Below the pieces are notes generated by a model, which made no database searches, was not told the DNA's origin, and saw only the letters and a program-made list of their open reading frames with translations. Position numbers and translations under genes: made by a program. A stretch of DNA of 64,000 bases from an uncultured bacterium (GTDB lineage: Bacteria; Bacillota; Clostridia; Lachnospirales; Lachnospiraceae), in the NCBI GenBank assembly GCA_905215625.1, contig CAJMQQ010000007.1, positions 4,260 through 68,259 of the forward strand, written 5' to 3'. Below, piece by piece: positions 32,724 to 40,940 of the stretch. Every line of letters begins with the position of its first letter. Position 1 is the first letter of the stretch.

Positions 32724-32942
32724 TTAATCTTCTTCCCTATCCATACCCTCAAACAGGGTAGGAACTTTGCAGGCCATGTTGCCGCCTGCGCAGTCCAGGG
32801 AGTTCATTGTAGTTATTTTTACAGACGCGGTGTCGGTGTGGACTCCGCCGTCTTGTTCTACGCGGACATTCATATGTCCGCCGCCTTCAGCCATAAAACC
32901 GTCAATCATGGCGATTAAATCATCAACGTTTTTATTTTCCAT
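32724..32942 (-). CDS. 72-residue relative of the glycyl-radical domain without the glycine loop
   Basis: The first 27 residues, NVDDLIAMIDGFMAEGGGHMNVRV in outline, align with the start of the glycyl-radical subunit (QIDNLVSMLDGYASEGGHHLNVNV). After that it diverges: no RVSGYA loop and no QQ-EVI-RTF tail. Instead it has a short section with two cysteines (DCAGGNMAC) and ends EGMDREED. CAGGAGG precedes its ATG, so it is a real gene. It is placed between the core and the radical subunit in one operon. It might bind the same groove on the core, as an assembly factor, placeholder or regulator; this is inference. I know no name for it. Confidence 0.82.
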   Translation of the reverse strand: MENKNVDDLIAMIDGFMAEGGGHMNVRVEQDGGVHTDTASVKITTMNSLDCAGGNMACKVPTLFEGMDREED

Positions 32943-32975
32943 AGAAACCTCCTGTTCAGGATGGGGCCAATAGAA

Positions 32976-35030
32976 TTATTCTTCGTCCAGACCTAAATCC
33001 AGTTCTACATCTAAATCTCCGGCAAATACCTGATCGTCTTTTCCGAGAGCGCCTGGAATGATGGAGAAGGTGTTGGAAATACCGTCCTGTGCATCCTTAA
33101 ATGGCAGTTTTGCAACAGAAGCCAGGGAAGCTACAGCGCCGTGGCTGTCTCTGCGGTGCATTGGGTTTGCGCCAGGAGCAAATGCCTCGCCAGCCTTTCT
33201 TCCATCAGGAGTAGATCCGGTATTCTTACCATATACTACGTTAGAGGTAATTGTCAAGATGGAAGTTGTTGGGATACCGCCGCGGTAGGTGTGATTTCCC
33301 TTAATATAATTCATAAAGGTATGAACTAAATCGCTTGCGATTTCATCAACACGGTCATCATTGTTGCCGTATTTCGGGAAGTCGCCTTCTACTTCGTAGT
33401 CTACTACAATGCCGTTTTCGTCGCGGATGGTCTTAACTTTTGCATACTTAATTGCAGATAAAGAGTCTGCAACAACAGACAGTCCAGCGATACCAGTAGC
33501 GAACCATCTGGTAACCTTCTTATCGTGAAGAGCCATCTGGATACGCTCATAGCAGTAACGGTCGTGGTTGTAATGAATGATGTTTAAAGCGTTTACATAA
33601 ACACGAGCCAGCCACTTCATCATGTCTTTGTACTTGTCCATAACCTCATCGTAATCCAGATACTCAGAAGTAATTGGGCGGTACTTAGGACCAACCTGCT
33701 TTTTCGTAATCTCATCAACACCGCCGTTGATTGCGTATAATAAGCATTTAGCCAGGTTTGCACGTGCGCCGAAGAACTGCATTTCTTTACCAACTCTCAT
33801 GGAAGATACGCAGCAGGCGATTGCATAGTCGTCGCCGTGGGTTACTCTCATTAAGTCGTCGTTCTCATACTGAATGGAAGAAGACTCGATAGAGGTCTTT
33901 GCACAGAAACGCTTAAAGTGCATTGGCAGCTTGGTAGACCAGAGAACGGTTAAGTTTGGCTCTGGAGCGGTACCAAGGTTCTGTAAGGTGTGCAGATAAC
34001 GGAAGGACATCTTGGTAACCATGTGACGTCCGTCGATACCAACGCCGCCGATGGATTCGGTAACCCAGGTTGGGTCGCCGGAGAATAATTCGTTGTACTC
34101 TGGAGTACGGGCAAATTTTACAAGACGAAGCTTCATAATGAAGTGGTCTACGAATTCCTGAATCTGCTCTTCGGTATATTTTCCAGCCTTTAAGTCGCGC
34201 TCTGCATAAATGTCGATGAAGGTAGAAGTACGTCCTAAGGACATTGCAGCGCCATTCTGCTCCTTAACAGCAGCCAGATAGCCGAAGTACAGCCACTGGA
34301 TTGCTTCTTTTACGTCAGTTGCAGGCTTGGAAATATCGTATCCATAAATGCGGCCCAGTTCTTTTAACTCTTCCAGGGCGCGGATCTGCTCGGATAATTC
34401 CTCACGCTCTCTGATTACGTCAGAGTACATGATGGTACGAGTAGTATTTTTCTGCTCGGTCTTGTCTTCGATCAGACGGTCAACACCGTAAAGAGCAACT
34501 CTGCGGTAGTCGCCGATGATACGTCCGCGGCCATATGCATCTGGAAGACCGGTAATAATGTGGCTGGAACGGCAGGCACGCATTTCTGGGGTATATGCAT
34601 CAAATACGCCGGCATTGTGAGTCTTTCTATGCTTGGTAAAGAACTCAACGATTTCCGGATCAACTTCATAACCGTTATCCTGGCAAGCTTTTACTGCCAT
34701 ACGGATACCGCCGTAAGGCTGCAGGGAACGCTTGAAAGGCTTATCGGTCTGGAAGCCGACAATGGTTTCTTTCTCTTTGTTTAAATATCCTGGACCATGG
34801 GAGGTAATGGTTGAGATAATCTTTGTATCCATATCCAATACGCCGCCAGCTTTTCTTTCCTGCTCGGAAAGATCCATAACCTGTGCCCATAAATCCTTAG
34901 TATTCTGGGTTGGGCCGGCTAAGAAAGAATCATCACCATCATAAGGTGTGTAGTTTTTCTGAATAAAGTCGCGGACATTGATTTCTTTTTCCCATACGCC
35001 GGAATTAAAGGTATTCCATTCTGGTCTCAT
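32976..35030 (-). CDS. pflB: Pyruvate formate-lyase core, lacking the glycyl-radical domain
   Basis: A 684-residue PflB core. NAGVFDAYTPEMRACRSSHIITGLPDAYGRGRIIGDYRR-type sequence and the catalytic cysteine pair (AIACCVSSM, about residue 410) are present, as is YDFKDAQDGISNTFSI-like SLASVAKLPFKDAQDGISNTF near the end. E. coli PflB is 760 residues; here the protein ends at PGALGKDDQVFAGD plus an acidic tail, exactly where the C-terminal radical domain would begin. It turns pyruvate and CoA into acetyl-CoA and formate. The radical must come from the 81-residue subunit two genes downstream. A strong promoter lies upstream. Confidence 0.96.
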   Translation of the reverse strand: MRPEWNTFNSGVWEKEINVRDFIQKNYTPYDGDDSFLAGPTQNTKDLWAQVMDLSEQERKAGGVLDMDTKIISTITSHGPGYLNKEKETIVGFQTDKPFKRSLQPYGGIRMAVKACQDNGYEVDPEIVEFFTKHRKTHNAGVFDAYTPEMRACRSSHIITGLPDAYGRGRIIGDYRRVALYGVDRLIEDKTEQKNTTRTIMYSDVIREREELSEQIRALEELKELGRIYGYDISKPATDVKEAIQWLYFGYLAAVKEQNGAAMSLGRTSTFIDIYAERDLKAGKYTEEQIQEFVDHFIMKLRLVKFARTPEYNELFSGDPTWVTESIGGVGIDGRHMVTKMSFRYLHTLQNLGTAPEPNLTVLWSTKLPMHFKRFCAKTSIESSSIQYENDDLMRVTHGDDYAIACCVSSMRVGKEMQFFGARANLAKCLLYAINGGVDEITKKQVGPKYRPITSEYLDYDEVMDKYKDMMKWLARVYVNALNIIHYNHDRYCYERIQMALHDKKVTRWFATGIAGLSVVADSLSAIKYAKVKTIRDENGIVVDYEVEGDFPKYGNNDDRVDEIASDLVHTFMNYIKGNHTYRGGIPTTSILTITSNVVYGKNTGSTPDGRKAGEAFAPGANPMHRRDSHGAVASLASVAKLPFKDAQDGISNTFSIIPGALGKDDQVFAGDLDVELDLGLDEE

Positions 35031-35083
35031 AATTTCCTCCTATATAAAATCCTGTGAAAGTGTTATTTATAGTTTACGCCGAT

Positions 35084-35112
35084 ATTGTATAAAAATACTG
35101 TATACATGTCAA
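35084..35112 (-). promoter_or_regulatory. Strong sigma-A promoter of the lyase operon
   Basis: On the minus strand TTGACA (35112-35107), a 17-base spacer and TACAAT (35089-35084). The -35 box is perfect and the -10 differs by one base. The leader is about 45 bases. Confidence 0.85.
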
Positions 35113-35238
35113 GATGGTATGGAAAAGTTTTGTGTTTTAAATAAGAAACAAAAATAGTGAGATGCCAAAGATTGCTCCTTGCCAAATGCTTATAAAGGTG
35201 TTATATTGTACGTAGCACACCATAAGGAGGAAAAAATT

Positions 35239-35442
35239 ATGTTAATTAATAAAGATATGTTAATCGGCGAACTGATTCAGGTAGACGACTGTATCGCTCC
35301 GATCCTGATGAGAGCTGGTATGCATTGCTTAGGATGCCCATCTTCCCAGGGAGAATCCTTAGAGGAGGCCTGCATGGTTCATGGAATTGATTGTGACGCA
35401 TTGGTAACTGGAATCAACGAAATTCTGGCAACCAGAGGCTAA
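35239..35442 (+). CDS. DUF1858 small cysteine protein
   Basis: A 67-residue protein of the DUF1858 type: MLIGELIQVDDCIAPILMRAGMHCLGCPSSQGESLEEAC. The cysteine set (C-x2-C, then a third near residue 43) is typical. The domain also occurs at the N-terminus of ScdA/RIC-like proteins and beside hybrid-cluster and redox proteins, so a redox or iron-sulfur link is plausible. It is divergent from the lyase operon with AAGGAGG before ATG 35239, and a terminator follows. Confidence 0.88.
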   Translation: MLINKDMLIGELIQVDDCIAPILMRAGMHCLGCPSSQGESLEEACMVHGIDCDALVTGINEILATRG

Positions 35443-35473
35443 TAAAAAAAGACAGGTTAGACTGCAGACAAAG

Positions 35474-35500
35474 TCCCGAGTATCCGCTCGGGATTTTTTT
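35474..35500 (+). terminator. Intrinsic terminator
   Basis: TCCCGAG (35474-35480) pairs with CTCGGGA (35487-35493), followed by seven T. Confidence 0.9.
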
Positions 35501-35640
35501 CGCAAAGAACCTAAAAATCCAAGTATTTATGAGGTCTTTTGGGTTCTTTTTATATAGGCGATATTTAATAGAAGTATCAAAACAGGGAGGAAGAAAAGCC
35601 CAGACGTCTGTTATATAATAATGCTTTGGATCCTTATCAA

Positions 35641-35745
35641 ATGAGTCCGAAAGAACGTTCTCTCCACGCTCCAGAAGTAGAAAAGTATGAAGAGATTTTG
35701 AGACAGTATTTAGAAAAGCTGAAGGATCTGTTTTTATTAACCTAA
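35641..35745 (+). CDS. 34-residue helical ORF or gene remnant
   Basis: MSPKERSLHAPEVEKYEEIL then RQYLEKLKDLFLLT: an amphipathic helix. The same frame is open upstream to about 35590 (RRLLYNNALDPYQ), where AGGGAGG is present but no start codon is in frame. It could be the tail of a lost gene. The rest of the 413-base gap between 35442 and 35857 holds only the terminator at 35474. Confidence 0.35.
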   Translation: MSPKERSLHAPEVEKYEEILRQYLEKLKDLFLLT

Positions 35746-35856
35746 AAGCAGAGATAAAAAAGCTATCACACTGATATGGAAGAAATAAGAAGTTTCCTTT
35801 CAGCGGGATAGCTTTTTAATTCCGGATGTTACAGATTTGGTATGAACCTGACCTTT

Positions 35857-36582
35857 TTACAAGCCAGCTAATATCTGAAGCGCATTATCTGGAATTAACA
35901 CTTCATAATGTTCTGCATAGTAGGATTCTGTGGCGTAATCGTGGCGGATTTTTGCGCCGTATTCTGCCATCGTGTTGCAGACCCTGTTAAAATCAGAGGT
36001 ATCCATCGGCTTTTTCAGAACCAGAAAATAAGGTCCCTCTTCCGGCTTTTTATAAAGGGTGCTTTCGCCGGAAAACTGTCCGCCAACGGCTCTGGCCGCC
36101 TCGCTGATTAAGTCCAGCTTTGGGAAGGTAAAAATCCGGAACGTCTGGGACGGATCAGAGGATTCTTCCTTCTTAGAAAGGTCAGGGGAAGGAACCTGGG
36201 ATGGATCCAGCCCGTGAAGGAGATCCAAAATACCGTCTGCGCCCTCTAAAAGTTCTGTGGCAAGGCTGTCCAGAAGAGAATTTCCATCGTCACTGGAAGG
36301 CGAAAATTTGGAAAAACGGGTATCTAATTCTTCTGGATCTTCTACTTTTGTAATGACCAGCATAACGCTTTCATTGGAAAGAGGGATGGCCTCTACCATC
36401 AGCGGAATGTCTTCCGCCTCAAATCCAACCTCATTAGACGCTTTCTGGATCATTTCACGAAACAGCTTTCTGGCTTTTTCACTGCCGTAGGCAAGTTCTC
36501 CTAAGTTTAAGTTGCGCACGCTTAAATCGAAGCTGGTAAGGGTGCAGCGAATCTGGTTTTCATTAATTCGTTCTATTTTCAT
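35857..36582 (-). CDS. mecA: MecA-type adaptor protein
   Basis: A 241-residue MecA: MKIERINENQIRCTLTSFDL at the N-terminus, a variable acidic linker (residues 90-150), then the ClpC-binding C-terminal domain FRIFTFPKLDLISEAARAV, ESTLYKKPEEGPYFLVL, ESYYAEHYEVLI. MecA links substrates to the ClpC ATPase for unfolding and ClpP degradation. It is a single-gene unit, convergent with nothing and divergent from the kinase gene at 36786. Confidence 0.93.
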   Translation of the reverse strand: MKIERINENQIRCTLTSFDLSVRNLNLGELAYGSEKARKLFREMIQKASNEVGFEAEDIPLMVEAIPLSNESVMLVITKVEDPEELDTRFSKFSPSSDDGNSLLDSLATELLEGADGILDLLHGLDPSQVPSPDLSKKEESSDPSQTFRIFTFPKLDLISEAARAVGGQFSGESTLYKKPEEGPYFLVLKKPMDTSDFNRVCNTMAEYGAKIRHDYATESYYAEHYEVLIPDNALQILAGL

Positions 36583-36727
36583 GGAAAATCACTTCCTATC
36601 TTTATAAGTCTAACAGTTTACAAGCAAATTTTACACATTGTAATCCATGATATTACTATACTATATTTTATCAGCAAATAGCAATTACTATGTTAAAAAA
36701 ATTTAAAAGTCTAAAAAAGTCTATTAG

Positions 36728-36756
36728 TTGAATATCGAAAGTGATTATACTATAAT
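36728..36756 (+). promoter_or_regulatory. Sigma-A promoter for the kinase operon
   Basis: TTGAAT (36728-36733), 17-base spacer, TATAAT (36751-36756), 29 bases before the GTG start. Confidence 0.75.
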
Positions 36757-36785
36757 GAAATCCAGAGACGACATCAGAGAGGGAG

Positions 36786-38231
36786 GTGGACATTTCAGAC
36801 ACCATTCTGTTTGGAAAATATCGCCTATGCCGTATGATTGGCAGGGGACGGACGGGCACAGTTTATCTGGCAAAGCATGAAAGCCTGGGAGAATATCGGG
36901 CAATTAAGGAAGTGCTGAAGTCAGATGCCTGTTATAAGCAGTTCCTAAGGGAAGCCCGGATCATGAAGGAGCTTCATCACCCCTCTATTCCTATCATATA
37001 CGATTTAGAAGAAACGGACACACATTGTTATCTTATCGAAGAATTTCTTGAAGGAGAATCTTTAATGACTCTGGTACAGCGCCGGAGTTATCTTTCCAGG
37101 AGCATGGTAATCCGCTATGGGATTCAGATATGCAGCCTGGTACAGTACCTGCATTCTGCAGGAAGAGACCCCATTTTACACCTGGATTTACAGCCGAATA
37201 ACCTTCTTCTATGCCATGACGTTATTAAACTGGTAGACTTTGGAAATGCAGACTACCTGACGCAGGCCAATGAAACCAATATCCGCTGCGGAACGCCTGG
37301 ATGTGCAGCTCCAGAGCAGTATACAAAAGAACCGTTAGATGAGCGTACAGACATCTATGCCATTGGTGTACTCCTATTCTATCTGGCGACCGGACAATTA
37401 CCGGAGCGGCTGGGACAGGAAAACCGGACGGATTGGGATATGGCCTTAGGACGGGAACTTGGCACACTTGTGCGGGATTGTCTGCAAATCAGGGAAAAGA
37501 GGCTGAAAACAGCTCTGGAAGTGAAATTACGTCTGGAAGCTCTGATGGAAACAGAGCCGCGGCCAATTCAAGAAAATTCTGATGTCGCTCGAATCGTGTC
37601 CATTGTCGGAAGCGTACCTAATATAGGAGTTACGCATCTGGCGCTGGGCCTGTCATCCTGTCTCTGGAGATGGGGAATTTCCAATCTCTATGAAGAACGC
37701 AATTTATCAGGGCATGGAATCATACTGGCAGAATATGCCCATGCAGATCCGGACAGCAGCGGAATATGCCAGGTAGGATCATGGAGGCTGCTCCCTCATT
37801 ATGGTCCTCAGGTCCGGCTAAAGGAGGCCGGAGAGTTCCAGGTGTACATCAGGGACTATGGCACAGACTGGACAGCTGCAGTAAGAGATCATGAAAAAAC
37901 GGATTTTTTGAAAAAGTCTCTGGTATGCGTGTGCGGCGGTAAACCCTACAATCAAATAGAGAACAGCAGGGCAGTCAGAAAACTGGGCGGAAATCAGACG
38001 GTTTTGATTTTTAATTTTCTGGAACCTGGTTTTTTGCCCAGCTGTCCCCAGAAAGGGTTAGAAAGGGAAACGCTGTTTATGCCCTATTTTCCGAAAACAG
38101 AACGACCGGATAAAGATGCGGAAAGCTTTTATCAGGAACTATGGGACAGGCTGACAGAAAAGAAAGGAGATGGTAAGACCACTGTTTTTTTGCGGATAAA
38201 AAATTTGTTGAAATGGAAAAAGAAACTGTAG
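36786..38231 (+). CDS. Serine/threonine kinase fused to a ParA-like domain
   Basis: Residues 8-265 form a Hanks-type kinase: IGRGRTGTVYLAKH, AIKEVLK with the ATP lysine, HLDLQPNNLLL as a variant catalytic loop, and LVDFGNAD. Residues 270-475 form a second domain starting IVSIVGSVPNIGVTHLALGLSS, which aligns with the P-loop start of the next gene's ParA-like protein, but has lost the Gly-Lys core. No membrane segment or PASTA repeats are seen, so it acts in the cytoplasm. GTG 36786 directly adjoins the GGGAGG site, which is unusually close. It overlaps the next gene by 19 bases. Confidence 0.85.
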   Translation: MDISDTILFGKYRLCRMIGRGRTGTVYLAKHESLGEYRAIKEVLKSDACYKQFLREARIMKELHHPSIPIIYDLEETDTHCYLIEEFLEGESLMTLVQRRSYLSRSMVIRYGIQICSLVQYLHSAGRDPILHLDLQPNNLLLCHDVIKLVDFGNADYLTQANETNIRCGTPGCAAPEQYTKEPLDERTDIYAIGVLLFYLATGQLPERLGQENRTDWDMALGRELGTLVRDCLQIREKRLKTALEVKLRLEALMETEPRPIQENSDVARIVSIVGSVPNIGVTHLALGLSSCLWRWGISNLYEERNLSGHGIILAEYAHADPDSSGICQVGSWRLLPHYGPQVRLKEAGEFQVYIRDYGTDWTAAVRDHEKTDFLKKSLVCVCGGKPYNQIENSRAVRKLGGNQTVLIFNFLEPGFLPSCPQKGLERETLFMPYFPKTERPDKDAESFYQELWDRLTEKKGDGKTTVFLRIKNLLKWKKKL

Positions 38232-38779
38232 GAATCATCGGAGCAGGGTCAGGAGCAGGGACTACCCATCTGACGCTTCTGCTGGCAAACTACCTGTCAG
38301 GAGTAAAAAACAGGAAGACAGCGGTGTTGGAGTGGAATTCTCATGGAGATTTTGACCGGTTTGGAGTCTGCTGCCTGGGACTGAAAGGGACAAAAGATCA
38401 ATACCAGATTCTTGGCGTCAGCTATTTTCCGCGTGCAGATGATGAAACACTAATCCAATGTATGTGCGGGGATTTTCAGGCTGTTTTGCTGGATTGCGGA
38501 AGGGAGGAAGAAGGCCGAAGGGCGGATTTGATTCGGTGTCGGAAAAAACTGGTGATTGGTTCCTTTTGCGAATGGCAGATAGAATCCTATATGCCGTTGT
38601 TAAAAGAAAGAAAGCAGTTAAAAGAGGGATGGCATTATCTATGTGCATTTGGCAGTGAAGAATTCAGAAAACTGGCAGAAAAGCATATGAACGTGCCTAT
38701 CCTGCGGGTACCTTGTACGATGGATGCCTATGGTGTAACAGAAGAAACAATCAGATTATTTGGACAGCTGTTTTCGTAA
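38213..38779 (+). CDS. ParA/MinD-like ATPase with altered P-loop
   Basis: A 188-residue protein: VGIIGAGSGAGTTHLTLLLANYL is a ParA-type Walker A region lacking the usual lysine (GAGTTH in place of GGxGKT). VLLDCGREEEGRR is a Walker B-like stretch, and LIQCMCGDFQ precedes it. It overlaps the kinase gene and matches that protein's second domain in outline. The two may form a complex like CpaE/TadZ-type polar or pilus proteins, but no pilus genes are adjacent. Its role is unknown. Confidence 0.72.
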   Translation: MEKETVGIIGAGSGAGTTHLTLLLANYLSGVKNRKTAVLEWNSHGDFDRFGVCCLGLKGTKDQYQILGVSYFPRADDETLIQCMCGDFQAVLLDCGREEEGRRADLIRCRKKLVIGSFCEWQIESYMPLLKERKQLKEGWHYLCAFGSEEFRKLAEKHMNVPILRVPCTMDAYGVTEETIRLFGQLFS

Positions 38780-38881
38780 AATAAGGAGAGCAGAACAGGA
38801 TATAATATGTCACAGAAAACCTCCTTTTGCTTCCTTATTTTACCAGCAGCCAGTATGCGGAGAACGCGGTAAGGAGACCTT

Positions 38882-39121
38882 ATGGGGCATGAGGAAGAAC
38901 AAGAAAAGATGCATCAGCAGCAGAGGTATTTAGAGGGCCTGAGACGTTATTATAATAAAGGAATCCCGATTTATATTGATGGAAAGTTAAGTACAGAAGC
39001 GGACTGGAGCAAGATTTTCGAGATAAAAGAAGACGGAGGGTTTTACATGGGAGATTATGTAGGAGCAGAGGAGGGATGCCTAAAGGAAATACGGTTTGAC
39101 CGGATTTCCCTGAAAAAGTGA
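38882..39121 (+). CDS. 79-residue small protein, unknown
   Basis: A charged N-terminus (EEEQEKMHQQQRYLEGLRRYYNKG), then a beta-rich part: IPIYIDGKLSTEADWSKIFEIKEDGGFYMGDYVG and KEIRFDRISL. I do not recognise the family. AAGGAGA is six bases before the ATG. It follows the kinase/ParA pair by 102 bases and could belong to the same unit. Confidence 0.65.
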   Translation: MGHEEEQEKMHQQQRYLEGLRRYYNKGIPIYIDGKLSTEADWSKIFEIKEDGGFYMGDYVGAEEGCLKEIRFDRISLKK

Positions 39122-39268
39122 AACAGGAAAAGGGGAGGGAATATCAGCGATGCCGTCTCAGCCTGCCAGCAAAGCTGATGGGAGGGAGATGTAATGAAAA
39201 TTTAATTAGGATCGGGCGATAAGGTGTGATATAATAATGTTAAGTTTAACGTGTTGGAGGATGCTGGG

Positions 39269-40927
39269 ATGATGAAGAGACTTTTGCCGATGTTTATTGC
39301 AATTGGATTGATTCTATTAATCGTTGCCGGTTACGCAGGGGTTCAGGTAATCGGAAGATATACGCCTTCTGACGAATGGATGGAGGCTTCCGATTTCTTT
39401 GATGCAAAAGACGATGCTGTGGCATTGATTTTAAATGATGAACTGTCAGAAGTTAAGGGTTTGTATGTGAACGGAACGACATACCTTCCGTTAGAGTGGG
39501 TAAACAGCAATTTAAACAAGCGCTTTTACTGGGACGGAGAAGAAAAAATCCTTTCGTATGCTCTGCCTACAGAAGTCCGCTATGCAGACAGCGAAACCCT
39601 GGGAGAAGATGGCAGACCGCTTTTGTGGGTAACAGACAAGGACGTTTTTGTGTCGATTGAACTGGTTGCTGCATATACCGATATTCAGATAGGCGCCTTT
39701 GACAGCGGAGAGGCAAAAAGGCTGTTTATCAACAATACCTGGACTGCTGAGTCTTGGGTGGATGTAAAAAAAGATAGCATGATTCGCCAAAAGGGAGGAA
39801 TCAAGAGCCCGATCATTACCCGTGCAGAAGCCGGAACCCAGGTCAAAGTCCTGGAAGAGATGGAAAAATGGTCCAAAGTTCGTACCCAGGATGGGTTTAT
39901 CGGATATATAGAGAAAAAACGTCTGGGAGATATACAGGAAATTACGCCAGCAAGTGATTTTAAAGAACCGGAATATACCAGACTGGCATTAGAGGAAAAA
40001 GTCGTTCTGGCTTGGCACCAGGTAACAACGAAAGAGGCAAACAGCACCTTTGACAGCTATTTTGGAAACACCAGGGGAGTGAATGTTCTCAGCCCGACTT
40101 GGTTTGCCCTGACAGACAATGAGGGCGGCTATAACTGTCTGGCAGATGCCGCTTATGTGGAAAAAGCTCATGCGGCGGGAGTCCAGGTTTGGGCTCTGAT
40201 TGATAATTTTAGCAAAGATGTGCAGTCGGAAGTATTGCTGTCAAAAACGTCTGTAAGGAAGAAGCTGATTAACAATTTAATGGCAGATGCAAAAAAGTAC
40301 GGGTTTGACGGCTACAACCTGGATTTTGAAAGCCTGAAGGAAAGCGCAGGTCCTCATTATGTCCAGTTTATCAGAGAGATGTCTGCCGCCTGCCGGAATA
40401 ATGGATTGATTTTATCTGTAGATAACTATGTACCTGCGTCATATAACCGTTTCTACGACAGGACAGAACAGGGAATTGTAGCAGATTATGTAATTATTAT
40501 GGGGTATGACGAACACTATGCAGGTGGAGAGCCAGGAAGCGTAGCTTCTATTGATTATGTGAAACAGGGAATTGAAAATACCCTGCTGGAAGTTCCGAAG
40601 GAAAAGGTAATCAATGCAATTCCGTTTTACACCCGCCTCTGGACAGAGACCGAAGATGGAAAGAAGATAAGTTCTGAGGCAATGGGAATTGAAAAAGCAA
40701 AAAAATGGGTGGAAGAGAATCAGGTAGAGCTTTACTGGCAGGACAGCCTGGGACAATATTATGGAGAAAAGGCAATTGAGGGAGGTTCCCAGTATCTGTG
40801 GATGGAAGAGGAAAAATCTCTGGAATTAAAAATGGATTTGATCCGCCAAAACGATTTAGGCGGAGTCGGATGCTGGAAATTAGGATTTGAACCAGCGTCT
40901 GTCTGGGATATTGTAACTTATGAATAA
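39269..40927 (+). CDS. GH18-family cell-wall hydrolase with SH3 domain
   Basis: A 552-residue exported protein with an N-terminal membrane anchor (LLPMFIAIGLILLIVAGYAG). A copper-amine-oxidase-N-like fold covers about residues 40-150 (LYVNGTTYLPLEWVN), a bacterial SH3 domain follows around 160-220 (AGTQVKVLEEMEKWSKV, GFIGYIEKKRLG), then a GH18 domain with the active-site motif FDGYNLDFES. The build matches peptidoglycan N-acetylglucosaminidases such as YaaH/SleL relatives. GGAGG is eight bases before ATG 39269. It is followed by a metallophosphoesterase lipoprotein after 13 bases. Confidence 0.9.
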   Translation: MMKRLLPMFIAIGLILLIVAGYAGVQVIGRYTPSDEWMEASDFFDAKDDAVALILNDELSEVKGLYVNGTTYLPLEWVNSNLNKRFYWDGEEKILSYALPTEVRYADSETLGEDGRPLLWVTDKDVFVSIELVAAYTDIQIGAFDSGEAKRLFINNTWTAESWVDVKKDSMIRQKGGIKSPIITRAEAGTQVKVLEEMEKWSKVRTQDGFIGYIEKKRLGDIQEITPASDFKEPEYTRLALEEKVVLAWHQVTTKEANSTFDSYFGNTRGVNVLSPTWFALTDNEGGYNCLADAAYVEKAHAAGVQVWALIDNFSKDVQSEVLLSKTSVRKKLINNLMADAKKYGFDGYNLDFESLKESAGPHYVQFIREMSAACRNNGLILSVDNYVPASYNRFYDRTEQGIVADYVIIMGYDEHYAGGEPGSVASIDYVKQGIENTLLEVPKEKVINAIPFYTRLWTETEDGKKISSEAMGIEKAKKWVEENQVELYWQDSLGQYYGEKAIEGGSQYLWMEEEKSLELKMDLIRQNDLGGVGCWKLGFEPASVWDIVTYE

Positions 40928-40940
40928 GGCGGGATGCGAC

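Noticed and set aside
32459..35030. The split lyase as a frameshift or sequencing error in a normal pflB
   Set aside because: The core has a clean stop, both small genes have their own AGGAGG and ATG with real spacers, and the 72-residue gene lies between. No single indel restores one frame.
39122..39268. Riboswitch or leader-peptide control before the GH18 gene
   Set aside because: The leader has short self-complementary parts (ATCAGC/GCTGAT) and a 14-codon frame behind GGGAGGG, but it matches no aptamer pattern I know and the pairings are weak.
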